Assembly: GCA_018382125.1 (NCBI GenBank)
Contig: JAGZQO010000031.1
Span: forward strand, 1-22,812
DNA from: Collinsella sp.
Lineage (GTDB): Bacteria; Actinomycetota; Coriobacteriia; Coriobacteriales; Coriobacteriaceae
Reading direction: 5' to 3'
Length of the DNA stretch: 22,812 bases
Positions 1-7,534 of this stretch are shown one piece after another. Below the pieces are notes generated by a model. That model did not search any database, had not been told where the DNA came from, and saw nothing but the letters and a program-made list of their open reading frames with translations. The position numbers and the translations under genes are program-made. The stretch's first letter is position 1. Each line of letters opens with the position of its first letter.

Positions 1-26
1 ATTTGAGACAAGGTGACGTGAAACGA

Positions 27-55
27 AAGGGCGCTGACCTTCTGGTCGCGCCCTT
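27..55 (-). terminator. Intrinsic terminator-like hairpin downstream of queA
   Basis: An 8-bp stem (AAGGGCGC at 27-34 with GCGCCCTT at 48-55) is extended by GACC/GGTC around a TTCT loop. On the minus strand it is followed by a T-rich stretch (TTTCGTTTC), so it fits a Rho-independent terminator for the leftward queA operon. On the plus strand the downstream sequence is less T-rich. Confidence 0.6.
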
Positions 56-103
56 GAAGTTGAACGTCAGATTGTCCAAATGCGGCCCGCGCAGCGTCGG
101 CCG

Positions 104-130
104 GTTACGGCGTTTGGAAAACGCCGTAAC
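104..130 (-). other. Perfect 12-bp hairpin abutting the queA stop codon
   Basis: GTTACGGCGTTT (104-115) pairs perfectly with AAACGCCGTAAC (119-130) across a 3-base loop. It lies directly next to the queA stop codon at 131-133. There is no T-tract beyond it on the minus strand, so it is more likely a 3'-end stabilising hairpin than a terminator; the terminator-like hairpin lies further on at 27-55. Confidence 0.6.
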
Positions 131-1348
131 CTACTGAATGAGCATCGCGTCGCCAAAGCTGAAGAAGCGGTAGCGCTCCTCGATGGCGGCGGCGTAGGCA
201 TCCATGATCTGGTCGCGGGTGGCAAGCGCGCTCACGAGCATCATGAGCGTGGAGCGCGGCACATGGAAGTTCGTGATCAGCGTGTCGACCACGTGATAGG
301 TCGAGCCGGGCATGAGGTAGAGCTGCGTCGTGGCGTTCTCGCGCACCACGATGTCACCGCGGCCAAGTGTATCGGCCCCGTCCTCGCGGCCCTCAAAATA
401 GCGCGCCGTCACGGCCGGATCGGACACCGGTGCGTCCGCGTCAAAGGCGCTTTCGAGCGAGCGCACCGCGGTAGTGCCGACGGCGATCACGCGGTGCCCC
501 TCGGCCTTCGCCTTATGCACGGCGTCGACAACCTCCTGCGACACGTGATAGCGCTCGGTGTGCATCACGTGCTGCGTGGGGTCGTCCTCCTCCACCAGAC
601 GGAAGGTATCGATGCCCACCTCGAGCTCGACGGCGGCAAACTTCGCGCCCTTGGCCTCGATAGCGGCCATGAGCTCGGGAGTAAAGTGCAGACCCGCCGT
701 GGGAGCTGCAGCCGAGTGTTCCTCTTTCATGGCGTAGACGGTCTGGTACTTCTCGGGATCGCCCTCGTAATCGGTAATGTAGGGCGGCAGCGGCACGTGG
801 CCGGCAGCATGGATGGCCTCGTCGAGCGTGCGCGGCTCGCCGGCGGCATTGCAACCGGCCGGCTCAAAACGCACCAGGCGGCCGCCGCGGCTATCGGTGA
901 CAAAGTCGATGACCTCGGCCGTCAGCACCACGGGCGCGCCCTCGGGCGCATGGGCGCTACCGGCGCGATACTCAATCTGAGCACCGGGCTTCAGACGCTT
1001 GCCCGGCTTGACCAGGCACTCCCAAACATGGCCCAGCGGATCCACATCCTCGCGGCGCTTGAGCAGCAGCGTCTCGACCACGCCGCCCGAGCCGGCCTTG
1101 CGACCGATCAGGCGGGCCGGCATCACGCGCGTCTTGTTGATGACGAGCACGTCGCCCGGCTCGATATAATCGATGATGTCGCGGAAGATGCGGTGCTCGA
1201 CGGTACCGCCGTGCTCCAGCGGCGTTCCCGCCTGGGAGCCCTTGCGATCCACCACCAGCAGGCGGCAGGAGTCTCGCGGCTCGGCAGGCGCCTGGGCAAT
1301 CAGTTCCTCAGGAAGGTTATAGTCAAAATCATCGGTACGCATAGACAC
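131..1348 (-). CDS. queA: S-adenosylmethionine:tRNA ribosyltransferase-isomerase QueA
   Basis: QueA transfers and isomerises the ribosyl group of SAM onto preQ1-modified tRNA (position 34), giving epoxyqueuosine-tRNA in the cytoplasm. Recognisable family segments are the N-terminal DYNLPEELIAQAPAEPRDS, PGDVLVINKTRVMPARL, the central APTAGLHFTPEL and the C-terminal PRSTLMMLVSAL. At 405 residues it is longer than the roughly 350 of E. coli QueA; extra residues lie in the mid-region and around the DADAPVSDPAVTARYFEG stretch. The start is a GTG at 1348, chosen because AAGGAG lies 8 nt upstream; an ATG two codons later is too far from it. It follows queH by 64 bp on the same strand, and queH supplies the next pathway step. 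Identity is very secure. Confidence 0.96.
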   Translation of the reverse strand: MSMRTDDFDYNLPEELIAQAPAEPRDSCRLLVVDRKGSQAGTPLEHGGTVEHRIFRDIIDYIEPGDVLVINKTRVMPARLIGRKAGSGGVVETLLLKRREDVDPLGHVWECLVKPGKRLKPGAQIEYRAGSAHAPEGAPVVLTAEVIDFVTDSRGGRLVRFEPAGCNAAGEPRTLDEAIHAAGHVPLPPYITDYEGDPEKYQTVYAMKEEHSAAAPTAGLHFTPELMAAIEAKGAKFAAVELEVGIDTFRLVEEDDPTQHVMHTERYHVSQEVVDAVHKAKAEGHRVIAVGTTAVRSLESAFDADAPVSDPAVTARYFEGREDGADTLGRGDIVVRENATTQLYLMPGSTYHVVDTLITNFHVPRSTLMMLVSALATRDQIMDAYAAAIEERYRFFSFGDAMLIQ

Positions 1349-1412
1349 GTCGGATACTCCTTATATAGCTAAAGTCCGCTCTACATCCTAGCAGGCTGAC
1401 GTCCCAAATGAA

Positions 1413-1988
1413 CTACTTTTTGGCAGCTTTGCGCTCGTCACGGATGCGGGCGCGGTCCATGGCTGCCTCGACAGCCGAGAAGCGGCAACCACAGTAGTTC
1501 TGCCGATACATGCCCAGCTCGCGCGAACGGCGTGTCGCCTCGGGGTAATACGGACGAAAATCGCGAATGACCGGGGTGAGCCCATGTGCCGCCGCCAAGC
1601 GCTCAAGCACGTCATTACAGGTATCGAACAGCTGATACGGCGAGACGGCGAGCGTCGTGCCCACAAACTCAAACCCGCGCTCCCGGGCCACGCGGCACGC
1701 CTCGGCCAAGCGCAAGGCATAGCACACGCGACAGCGACGGGGCCGATCGGCGCCCAGCGGGGCCACGCCGGCCTCCCAGCGCTCGCGGTCCTCCCCCGCC
1801 TCGATAAGCTCGATGTCGCCATCGGCACACCACCGGCGCAGCTCGTCCAAGCGCCGCCGCCATTCATCGTGCGGCTGAATATTGGGGTTGGTCCAGCAAA
1901 TCGTGGGTTCAAACCCCTCCTCGCGCAGCAGGCGGACCGGCTCAAGCGAGCATGGTGCACAGCACGCATGCAGCAACAACGACTTCAT
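1413..1988 (-). CDS. queH: Epoxyqueuosine reductase QueH
   Basis: QueH (formerly DUF208) reduces epoxyqueuosine in tRNA to queuosine; it is the non-orthologous alternative to QueG. The 191-residue protein opens with MKSLLLHACCAPCS, giving the family's CC-x2-C motif (Cys9, Cys10, Cys13). It also has an internal CRVC pair and a C-terminal YCGCRFS cysteine pair, which fit its metal/Fe-S and redox chemistry. The start at 1988 is chosen over the ATG at 1994 because GAGGAG then lies 6 nt upstream; the 1994 ATG directly abuts the Shine-Dalgarno. It begins 10 nt after the upstream DUF3267-like gene and precedes queA, so the last two steps of queuosine synthesis are encoded together. Confidence 0.94.
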   Translation of the reverse strand: MKSLLLHACCAPCSLEPVRLLREEGFEPTICWTNPNIQPHDEWRRRLDELRRWCADGDIELIEAGEDRERWEAGVAPLGADRPRRCRVCYALRLAEACRVARERGFEFVGTTLAVSPYQLFDTCNDVLERLAAAHGLTPVIRDFRPYYPEATRRSRELGMYRQNYCGCRFSAVEAAMDRARIRDERKAAKK

Positions 1989-1998
1989 CGACATCTCC

Positions 1999-2565
1999 TC
2001 ACCCAAAAAAGCGCACGCCAAAGGACGTATCCTCGCAGGCGACAATGCGGCGGTCGCGCAGGATCGTCCGCACGTAGTACCAGTCGCCCACGCAGCCCGA
2101 AAGGTGCAAACCAGCCGCCAGATAGCACAGCAGCGGATAGCCCGAAAACGCAAACCCCAGGGCAAACGCTGTCGTCACAACAACCGTCGGCGCCAGGCAA
2201 ACTGCCACGTACCGCCGGCGCGAATACACAATCCCCTCGGCGCAGGCATAAATCATGCACGTCTCACGGTTCGCTCCAAAAGTCACGTGCGCACCCGCGG
2301 GCGCAAACAGCTTAAAGAACGCTGCATGCACCAGCTCGTGCACGGCAAATGACGCCGCAGAAACCGCAGCCAAGCCGACTATCCAGCCCACGACAGCCAT
2401 CCAGCCGCCCGCGTCAGCCGCATCCAAGTCTGCAGGCCCACCCAGCAACATAAACACCGGCACCAGGCACACGGCAAACACGCCGACTACGGCCATCCCC
2501 CACACAAAGCAGGCGTGCAGAAAATCCTCGTCTTCAAACGCATGTATGTTGGAAATCTCATTCAT
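1999..2565 (-). CDS. DUF3267-like membrane zincin (putative metallopeptidase)
   Basis: A 188-residue polytopic membrane protein with hydrophobic segments near residues 18-42, 55-75, 118-140 and 143-160. HELVH at residues 76-80 sits just after the second segment and matches the HExxH zinc site of DUF3267 'putative zincin peptidase' proteins. Family knowledge suggests an integral-membrane metalloprotease, but no substrate is known. It is the first gene of a leftward unit with queH and queA (10 nt to queH); nothing in the protein suggests a role in tRNA modification, so this may be simple co-transcription. The upstream Shine-Dalgarno is weak (AAGATGCT before ATG). Family assignment is good, activity is inferred. 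Confidence 0.8.
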   Translation of the reverse strand: MNEISNIHAFEDEDFLHACFVWGMAVVGVFAVCLVPVFMLLGGPADLDAADAGGWMAVVGWIVGLAAVSAASFAVHELVHAAFFKLFAPAGAHVTFGANRETCMIYACAEGIVYSRRRYVAVCLAPTVVVTTAFALGFAFSGYPLLCYLAAGLHLSGCVGDWYYVRTILRDRRIVACEDTSFGVRFFG

Positions 2566-2697
2566 AGCATCTTAGGATAGCGCCCCTGCCACGCACCCGC
2601 CCGCATGTGCGATAATGTCGAATGATATGCACGAATTGACCACCGCGCCGCCGAGTCCCACGCCCGGCCGCGCTCTCACCATATGCGAAGGAGTCCC

Positions 2698-4848
2698 ATG
2701 GCATCCAAATACTCCATGAACGACCGTCCCAGCTGGCCTCGCCGCGCCATCGTTACCGCCGGCGAGCCCTACGGCAACAAGGGCCTTCACTTTGGCCACG
2801 TCGGTGGCGTCTTTGTCCCGGCCGACTTCTTCGCCCGCTTCCTGCGCGACCGTCTGGGCCGCGAGAACGTCATCTTCACCTCGGGCACCGACTGCTATGG
2901 CTCGCCCATCATGGAGAGCTACCGCAAGCTCAAGGAGAACGAGGGCTACGACAAGTCCATCGCCGAGTATGTCGAGTCCAATCACTCCCGCCAGGCCGCG
3001 ACCCTCAACAACTACAACATCAGCTGCGATATCTACGGCGGCTCGGGCCTTGAGCCGGCCGCGCAGATTCACAACGAGGTGACCGCCGAGATTATCAAGC
3101 GCCTGCACGAGCAGGGCACCATCTCCAAGCGCTCCACGCTGCAGTTCTACGATGCCAAGGCCGGCACGTTCCTCAACGGCCGTCAGGTAATCGGCCGCTG
3201 CCCCATCCAGGGCTGCAAGTCCGAGAAGGCCTATGCCGACGAGTGCGACCTGGGTCACCAGTTTGAGCCCGAGGAGCTCATCGCGCCCAAGAGCCAGCTC
3301 ACCGGCGAGGTGCCCGAGCTGCGCCCGGTCGACAACCTCTACTTCGACCTGCCGGCCTACCTCGACTTTATGAAGACCTATACCGCCAAGCTCGCCCAGA
3401 ACCCGCAGGTTCGCTCCGTGGTCTCCAAGACCATGGAGGAGTGGCTGCTGCCGGCCCAGCTCTACATCCAGAACAAGTTCCGCGAGGCCTTCGATGCCGT
3501 CGAGGATCAGCTTCCTGAGCACACCGTGCTGGAGCCCGAGGGCAACAAGAGCAGCTTTACCGTCACCTTCCCCAGCTGGAAGGAGCGCGACGATGCCCAC
3601 GCGGTGCTCGCCAACGGCGGTGTGCGCTTCCGCAGCGGCAAGGCGCTCGTGCCCTTCCGCATCACCGGCAACATCGACTGGGGCGTTCCGGTACCCGAGG
3701 TCGATGGCGTCTCCGACGTCACCTGCTGGTGCTGGCCCGAGAGCCTGTGGGCGCCCATCAGCTATACGCGTACCGTGCTCGCGCGCGATGCCAAGGCCGC
3801 CGGCGTGACCGAGGGCGTCGCCGCCCAGGATGCTGCCCTCATGGGCGAGCCCGCTGCCGACTCCACGCAGGTGCCCGCACCCACCTACCAGCACAGCTCG
3901 CTCGACTGGCGCGACTGGTGGTGCTCGGATGACGCACAGATCTACCAGTTCATTGGCCAGGACAACATCTACTTCTATTGCATCGCGCAGACCGCCATGT
4001 GGGAGGCCCTGGGTTGGAACCTCACGCAGAGCACCGTCAGCGCCTGCTACCACCTGCTCTACATGGGCAAAAAGGCAAGCTCGTCCTCGCAGACGCCTCC
4101 CCCGCCGGCAGACGACCTGCTCAACCACTACACCTGCGAGCAGATGCGCGCGCACTGGCTGTCGCTCGGCCTGTCCGAGAAGCCGGTGAGCTTTAGCCCC
4201 AAGGCATACGACACCCGCGTGACCGGCAAGGACAAGGACGGCAACGAGGTGCACGCCTGCGACGACAAGCGCGTCATCGATCCGGCCCTTAAGGAAAGCG
4301 CCCTTTTGACCGGCGTCTTCAACCGCCTGGCCCGCAGCTGCTTCTACGGCGTCGCCGTCAAGGAGGGCGACGAGAGCCCCTATCGCAACGGTTGCATCCC
4401 CGCCGGCGCCGCCTCGGCCACCGTGGTGGAGGCCGCCGAGCAGGCCGCCCTCGCGTTTGAGCAGGCCATGTACAAGTTCGAGACGCACCGCGCGCTCGCT
4501 GTATGCGACGACTACCTGCGCGCCGCCAACAAGCGCTGGAGCGACGCCTCCAAGGCTGCCAACAAGCTTGAGGGCGAGCAAGCCAATACCGCGATGACGC
4601 AGGCCCTCGTCGACGCCTTCACCGAGCTGCGCGTGGCGACCGTGCTCATGCACGGCATCGTGCCGGCCGGCTGCGAGCTCATCTGCGAGTACTTCGACGT
4701 CGACCCCGTCGCCTTCTTTAGCTGGGACAACATATTTGCCTCCACGGACGAGTTCGTGGAAAGCCTGGGCGAGAAGCCCGGCGAGCACCGCGTGAAGCCG
4801 CTGCCCCCGCGCTTCGACTTCTTCAGCAAGCACGAGAGCCAGTACTAA
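2698..4848 (+). CDS. Class I tRNA ligase, methionyl-tRNA synthetase-like
   Basis: A 716-residue class I aminoacyl-tRNA synthetase most like MetRS. It has a HIGH-type motif HFGH (31-34) after GEPYGNKGL, a FTSGTDCYG segment matching MetRS ICGTDEYG, and a Cys/His metal-knuckle region (CPIQGC...CDLGH). QFIGQDNIYFY matches MetRS FIGKDN. The KMSKS loop is unusual: GKKASSSSQ (K459-A-S-S-S) replaces it, so the second lysine is missing. Divergent MetRS-like proteins with this type of loop are annotated in anaerobes only as 'class I tRNA ligase family'. A canonical metG could lie elsewhere in the genome. The start at 2698 is preceded by GAAGGAG four nt upstream; the in-frame ATG at 2683 has no such site. 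It is followed after 40 bp by an RNA methyltransferase gene, probably co-transcribed. Confidence 0.85.
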   Translation: MASKYSMNDRPSWPRRAIVTAGEPYGNKGLHFGHVGGVFVPADFFARFLRDRLGRENVIFTSGTDCYGSPIMESYRKLKENEGYDKSIAEYVESNHSRQAATLNNYNISCDIYGGSGLEPAAQIHNEVTAEIIKRLHEQGTISKRSTLQFYDAKAGTFLNGRQVIGRCPIQGCKSEKAYADECDLGHQFEPEELIAPKSQLTGEVPELRPVDNLYFDLPAYLDFMKTYTAKLAQNPQVRSVVSKTMEEWLLPAQLYIQNKFREAFDAVEDQLPEHTVLEPEGNKSSFTVTFPSWKERDDAHAVLANGGVRFRSGKALVPFRITGNIDWGVPVPEVDGVSDVTCWCWPESLWAPISYTRTVLARDAKAAGVTEGVAAQDAALMGEPAADSTQVPAPTYQHSSLDWRDWWCSDDAQIYQFIGQDNIYFYCIAQTAMWEALGWNLTQSTVSACYHLLYMGKKASSSSQTPPPPADDLLNHYTCEQMRAHWLSLGLSEKPVSFSPKAYDTRVTGKDKDGNEVHACDDKRVIDPALKESALLTGVFNRLARSCFYGVAVKEGDESPYRNGCIPAGAASATVVEAAEQAALAFEQAMYKFETHRALAVCDDYLRAANKRWSDASKAANKLEGEQANTAMTQALVDAFTELRVATVLMHGIVPAGCELICEYFDVDPVAFFSWDNIFASTDEFVESLGEKPGEHRVKPLPPRFDFFSKHESQY

Positions 4849-4888
4849 AACAACACTCGACATGTAATGGAATGGGAAGGAAAGACGG

Positions 4889-5992
4889 ATGTCCAAGCCG
4901 CGTCGTCGTAAGCAGAAAAAGCAGGTCAAGGCCGAGCTCAAGCTCAGGCAGTTTGCTGCTACCGAGCTTTCTGACCAGCTTGCCGCCCAACACTCCGCCG
5001 CCGACCTGCCGCGCTTTATGGTCGACACGGTCGCCGGCGCCTATGCGCCCGCCGATGCCAAGCTCATGATCGAGGGCTTCGGCGCCGCGGCCACACGCCC
5101 GGTCACGCTGCGCGCCAACACGCTCAAGGCGACCGCCGAGGACATCGCTGCGGCGCTCGGTGCCGCCGGCATCGCCCACAACCCCGTCGCCTGGTACCCA
5201 GACGCCTTTATCCTGCCCGAGGCCCAGGTTTCCGATCTGTGGGATCTCGACATCTACCGCGACGGCAAGATCTACCTGCAGAGCCTGTCATCCATGATGC
5301 CGCCGTTGGTCCTGGGCGCCCAGGCAGGCGAGGACATCCTGGACATGTGCGCAGCCCCTGGCGGCAAGACGACGCAGATCGCCGCCCTCACGCAGGGACA
5401 GGCACACCTCACCGCCTGTGAGATGAACATCCCCCGCGCCGAGAAGCTCGAATCAAACCTCCATCGCCAGGGTGCCAAAAACGTGCCCGTCATGCGCATC
5501 GACGCACGCGAGCTCGACGAGTTCTTCCGCTTCGACCGCATCCTGCTCGACGCCCCCTGCACCGGCACGGGCACCGTCATCAGCGGCAACGAGAAAAGCC
5601 TGCGCGGCCTGACCGAGCAGTTGCTGAGCAAGTGCGCCCGCTCGCAGCGCGCGCTTCTGGACCGCGCCATGGGTGCCCTCAAGCCGGGCGGCACGCTCGT
5701 CTATTCCACTTGTTCGATCATGCCGCAGGAAAACGAGGACGCCCTGCAAGAGGCCCTCGACAAGCATATGGACTGCGAGCTCATCCCCCTTGACGGCACG
5801 CCGAGCGAAAGCGAAGCACGCCGCGCCCAGGAAGCCGGCGAGGAGCCGCGCGTCGAGTCCAACGCTCTGACCGAGGCCATTGCCGCGGGTCAGGTATCGG
5901 CCATCGCCAACGGCCTGCCCGGCACGCTCACCATTCCGCCTAGCCGCGACTTTGAGGGCTTCTACATTGCCCTGATTCGAAAACGCAGCTAG
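4889..5992 (+). CDS. RsmB/NOP family SAM-dependent rRNA m5C methyltransferase
   Basis: A 367-residue cytosine-C5 RNA methyltransferase of the NOL1/NOP2/Sun family. An N-terminal basic region (SKPRRRKQKKQ) and a substrate-binding subdomain precede the Rossmann domain. The SAM-binding motif CAAPGGKT is at 154-161. The motif IV DAPCTGTG starts at 221 and contains Cys224. Motif VI YSTCS contains Cys275. The two cysteines are the release and nucleophile residues of m5C enzymes. A C-terminal IPPSRDFEGFYIALIRK closes the catalytic domain. There is no full NusB-like domain or long PUA-like tail, so it is closer to RsmF/YebU-type or archaeal Nop2-like short forms than to RsmB. The exact rRNA site cannot be told from sequence. 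A GGAAGG Shine-Dalgarno precedes the ATG. Confidence 0.9.
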   Translation: MSKPRRRKQKKQVKAELKLRQFAATELSDQLAAQHSAADLPRFMVDTVAGAYAPADAKLMIEGFGAAATRPVTLRANTLKATAEDIAAALGAAGIAHNPVAWYPDAFILPEAQVSDLWDLDIYRDGKIYLQSLSSMMPPLVLGAQAGEDILDMCAAPGGKTTQIAALTQGQAHLTACEMNIPRAEKLESNLHRQGAKNVPVMRIDARELDEFFRFDRILLDAPCTGTGTVISGNEKSLRGLTEQLLSKCARSQRALLDRAMGALKPGGTLVYSTCSIMPQENEDALQEALDKHMDCELIPLDGTPSESEARRAQEAGEEPRVESNALTEAIAAGQVSAIANGLPGTLTIPPSRDFEGFYIALIRKRS

Positions 5993-6016
5993 CGCACGGA
6001 TCCAAAACTCAATAAG

Positions 6017-6187
6017 CTATCTCTGTGCGCGTTTGCCCTGCTGGTCGCGATGCTGTTTAAGCATCGCGCGCTCCTTGCGTTCGGCCCTTTTGCCCTTAAT
6101 GGCCGTGACCACAAAGTAGATGACCGCGGCGGCAACGATTGCGGCCACACACAGGCCAATCGAGCCAAACATTGCTGTCAATTCCAT
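6017..6187 (-). CDS. Small single-pass membrane protein (56 aa)
   Basis: A leftward reading frame runs from ATG at 6185-6187 to TAG at 6017-6019. The product starts MELTAMFGSIGLCVAAIV, has one strongly hydrophobic segment (about residues 8-30) and ends in a highly basic tail (KGKRAERKERAMLKQHRD...). GAGGTGA lies about 6 nt upstream of the ATG, a good Shine-Dalgarno. Acceptable start, stop, ribosome site and a membrane-plus-basic layout support a real small gene, with the basic tail probably cytoplasmic. It is convergent with the methyltransferase gene ending at 5992. No family is recognised; function unknown. Confidence 0.65.
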   Translation of the reverse strand: MELTAMFGSIGLCVAAIVAAAVIYFVVTAIKGKRAERKERAMLKQHRDQQGKRAQR

Positions 6188-6377
6188 ACCGCGTCACCTC
6201 TCTTTTAAACGGGACATTCAAGATAGCACCTCGATACCCGCCACCACAGCTCCTTCACGTTCGCCGGCCCTTCGGTCTAACGGATGGCGTGGCGGGGAAA
6301 AATCAACTCGTCAAACGATTTAGCAATCGTAGCGCCGGTCGCACGCTGACGGGCACACAACATAGAAACGGACCGCC
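6188..6377. other. Divergent intergenic region
   Basis: This stretch separates the minus-strand small membrane protein from the plus-strand barrel protein, so promoters for both should lie here. On the minus strand TGCTATCTT (around 6214-6222) resembles an extended -10 element. A short hairpin (ACGATT/AATCGT around 6314-6329) is present. No RNA gene or longer reading frame with a ribosome site is seen. Confidence 0.3.
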
Positions 6378-7469
6378 ATGGATTCTCTCAACGATTTGAA
6401 CGAGCGCGTCGACGCCTTTGTCGGCACCAGCTCCTTCGATACGCCCGCCGCGACCGACGATCAAGCCCCCATCGATGTGCCCGCCGAGGTTCACGAAGAC
6501 GTCGTCGCCTCGGTCGACTTCTCCGAGGTTGAGCTTGCAGACGAATTTACCGAGCCCCAGGTGGCCGTAACCCCCAACGGCCTTTTGCCCATGGAGCCCC
6601 TGCCCATCGACGGGCGCCTGCGCAAGGCGGCCCTTCGCATGCCCGACGAGATCGAGGTGGCCAGCGGCTTTACGCTCTTCGGCCGACGCATCAAGTCGCT
6701 CATTTACACCACCGACGTCGCGGTTATCCGCAACTCCAACGCCGATGCTGTCTTTGCGGTCTACCCCTTCACGCCGCAGCCGGCCATTACGCAGGCACTG
6801 TTGACCGTCGCCGAGTGCCCGGTCTTTGTAGGCGTGGGCGGCGGAACTACGACCGGTAAGCGCTCCGTGCAGATGGCAGCCGTCTCCGAGATGCAGGGCG
6901 CGGCGGGCTGCGTGGTCAACTCCCCCGCTACTGCCGAGATGGTCGAGCACATCACCAACATCGCCGACATCCCCGTCATCGCCACGGTCGTTCGCTGCGA
7001 CGACGATGCCCACGCCAAGGTGCGCGCTGGAGCCAAGATTCTCAACATCGCCGCCGGCAAGAACACGCCCCAGGTCCTACGCGAGCTGCGCGAGCACTAT
7101 CCCAACCTGCCGCTTATCGCGCCGGGCGGCAAGACGCCCGAGAGCATTCGCGAGACCATCGCCGCCGGCGCCAACGCCATCATCTGGACGCCGCCTTCGG
7201 CCCAGCAGCTACAGACCGACATGATGCAGCGTTATCGCAAGATGAAGGAAGACGCCACCCCTGTTATCTCGCGCGACGATGTGCCCATTATCGACCAGGT
7301 CGCCGCCGCCGAGGTCAGCCAGGTCGAGAACATGAATCCCGACGTGCCGATTCCCGACGAAGTCATCGAGCGCGTCGCTTCGATCCACGAGCGTGTCGAG
7401 GAGCATCGCGCCAACCGCGGCCTTAAGCCATCACTGCACGGCTTCTTCTTCCGCGGAAAGAAACGTTAG
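6378..7469 (+). CDS. Beta/alpha-barrel domain protein, unknown substrate
   Basis: A 363-residue soluble protein. The first 70 residues are acidic and low in structure. The rest alternates beta and alpha segments like a TIM-type barrel: VFVGVGGGTTTGKRS, VIATVVRCDDDAHAKVRAGAKILNIAAG (split across strands) and LPLIAPGGKTPESIRETIAAGANAIIW. The last resembles the phosphate-binding strand of KDPG-aldolase-like barrels. Homologues are usually annotated only as 'hydrolase' or 'beta/alpha barrel domain-containing protein', and I cannot assign a reaction. A C-terminal basic tail (FFFRGKKR) is present. No strong Shine-Dalgarno precedes the ATG. The gene's natural terminator, just after the stop, has been split by the insertion sequence at 7497. 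Confidence 0.7.
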   Translation: MDSLNDLNERVDAFVGTSSFDTPAATDDQAPIDVPAEVHEDVVASVDFSEVELADEFTEPQVAVTPNGLLPMEPLPIDGRLRKAALRMPDEIEVASGFTLFGRRIKSLIYTTDVAVIRNSNADAVFAVYPFTPQPAITQALLTVAECPVFVGVGGGTTTGKRSVQMAAVSEMQGAAGCVVNSPATAEMVEHITNIADIPVIATVVRCDDDAHAKVRAGAKILNIAAGKNTPQVLRELREHYPNLPLIAPGGKTPESIRETIAAGANAIIWTPPSAQQLQTDMMQRYRKMKEDATPVISRDDVPIIDQVAAAEVSQVENMNPDVPIPDEVIERVASIHERVEEHRANRGLKPSLHGFFFRGKKR

Positions 7470-7481
7470 CCGCAACAGCAA

Positions 7482-7493
7482 GGCCCGCCCCAC
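7482..7493 (+). terminator. Left half of a terminator split by the insertion sequence
   Basis: GGCCCGCC (7482-7489) followed by C and CAC (7491-7493). Its pairing partners, GTG (8951-8953) and GGCGGGCC (8955-8962), lie on the far side of the insertion sequence. With the element and one copy of the target duplication removed, the two halves form one hairpin with an AAAC loop. Confidence 0.75.
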
Positions 7494-7496
7494 AAA

Positions 7497-7520
7497 TGAA
7501 CTGCGTCCCAAATCTTGGAC
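7497..7520. repeat. IS terminal inverted repeat, orfB end
   Basis: The sequence runs TGAACTGCGTCCCA then AATCTTGGAC. It matches the other end at 21 of 24 positions; mismatches are at positions 9, 15 and 16. Confidence 0.9.
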
Positions 7521-7534
7521 GCCCTAAATAGCGA

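Noticed and set aside
80..1372. 430-codon plus-strand frame opposite queA
   Set aside because: It is an antisense shadow of queA with a His/Arg/Ala/Gly-rich composition typical of high-GC mirror frames and no recognisable domain.
2572..5028. 818-codon minus-strand frame opposite the MetRS-like gene
   Set aside because: It has a Val/Gly/Leu/Ala/His-rich composition and no motif, and it mirrors a clearly coding plus-strand gene.
6240..6377. Searched for a tRNA or small RNA in the gap before the barrel-protein gene
   Set aside because: No cloverleaf, T-loop consensus or terminator is seen; only a short hairpin is present.
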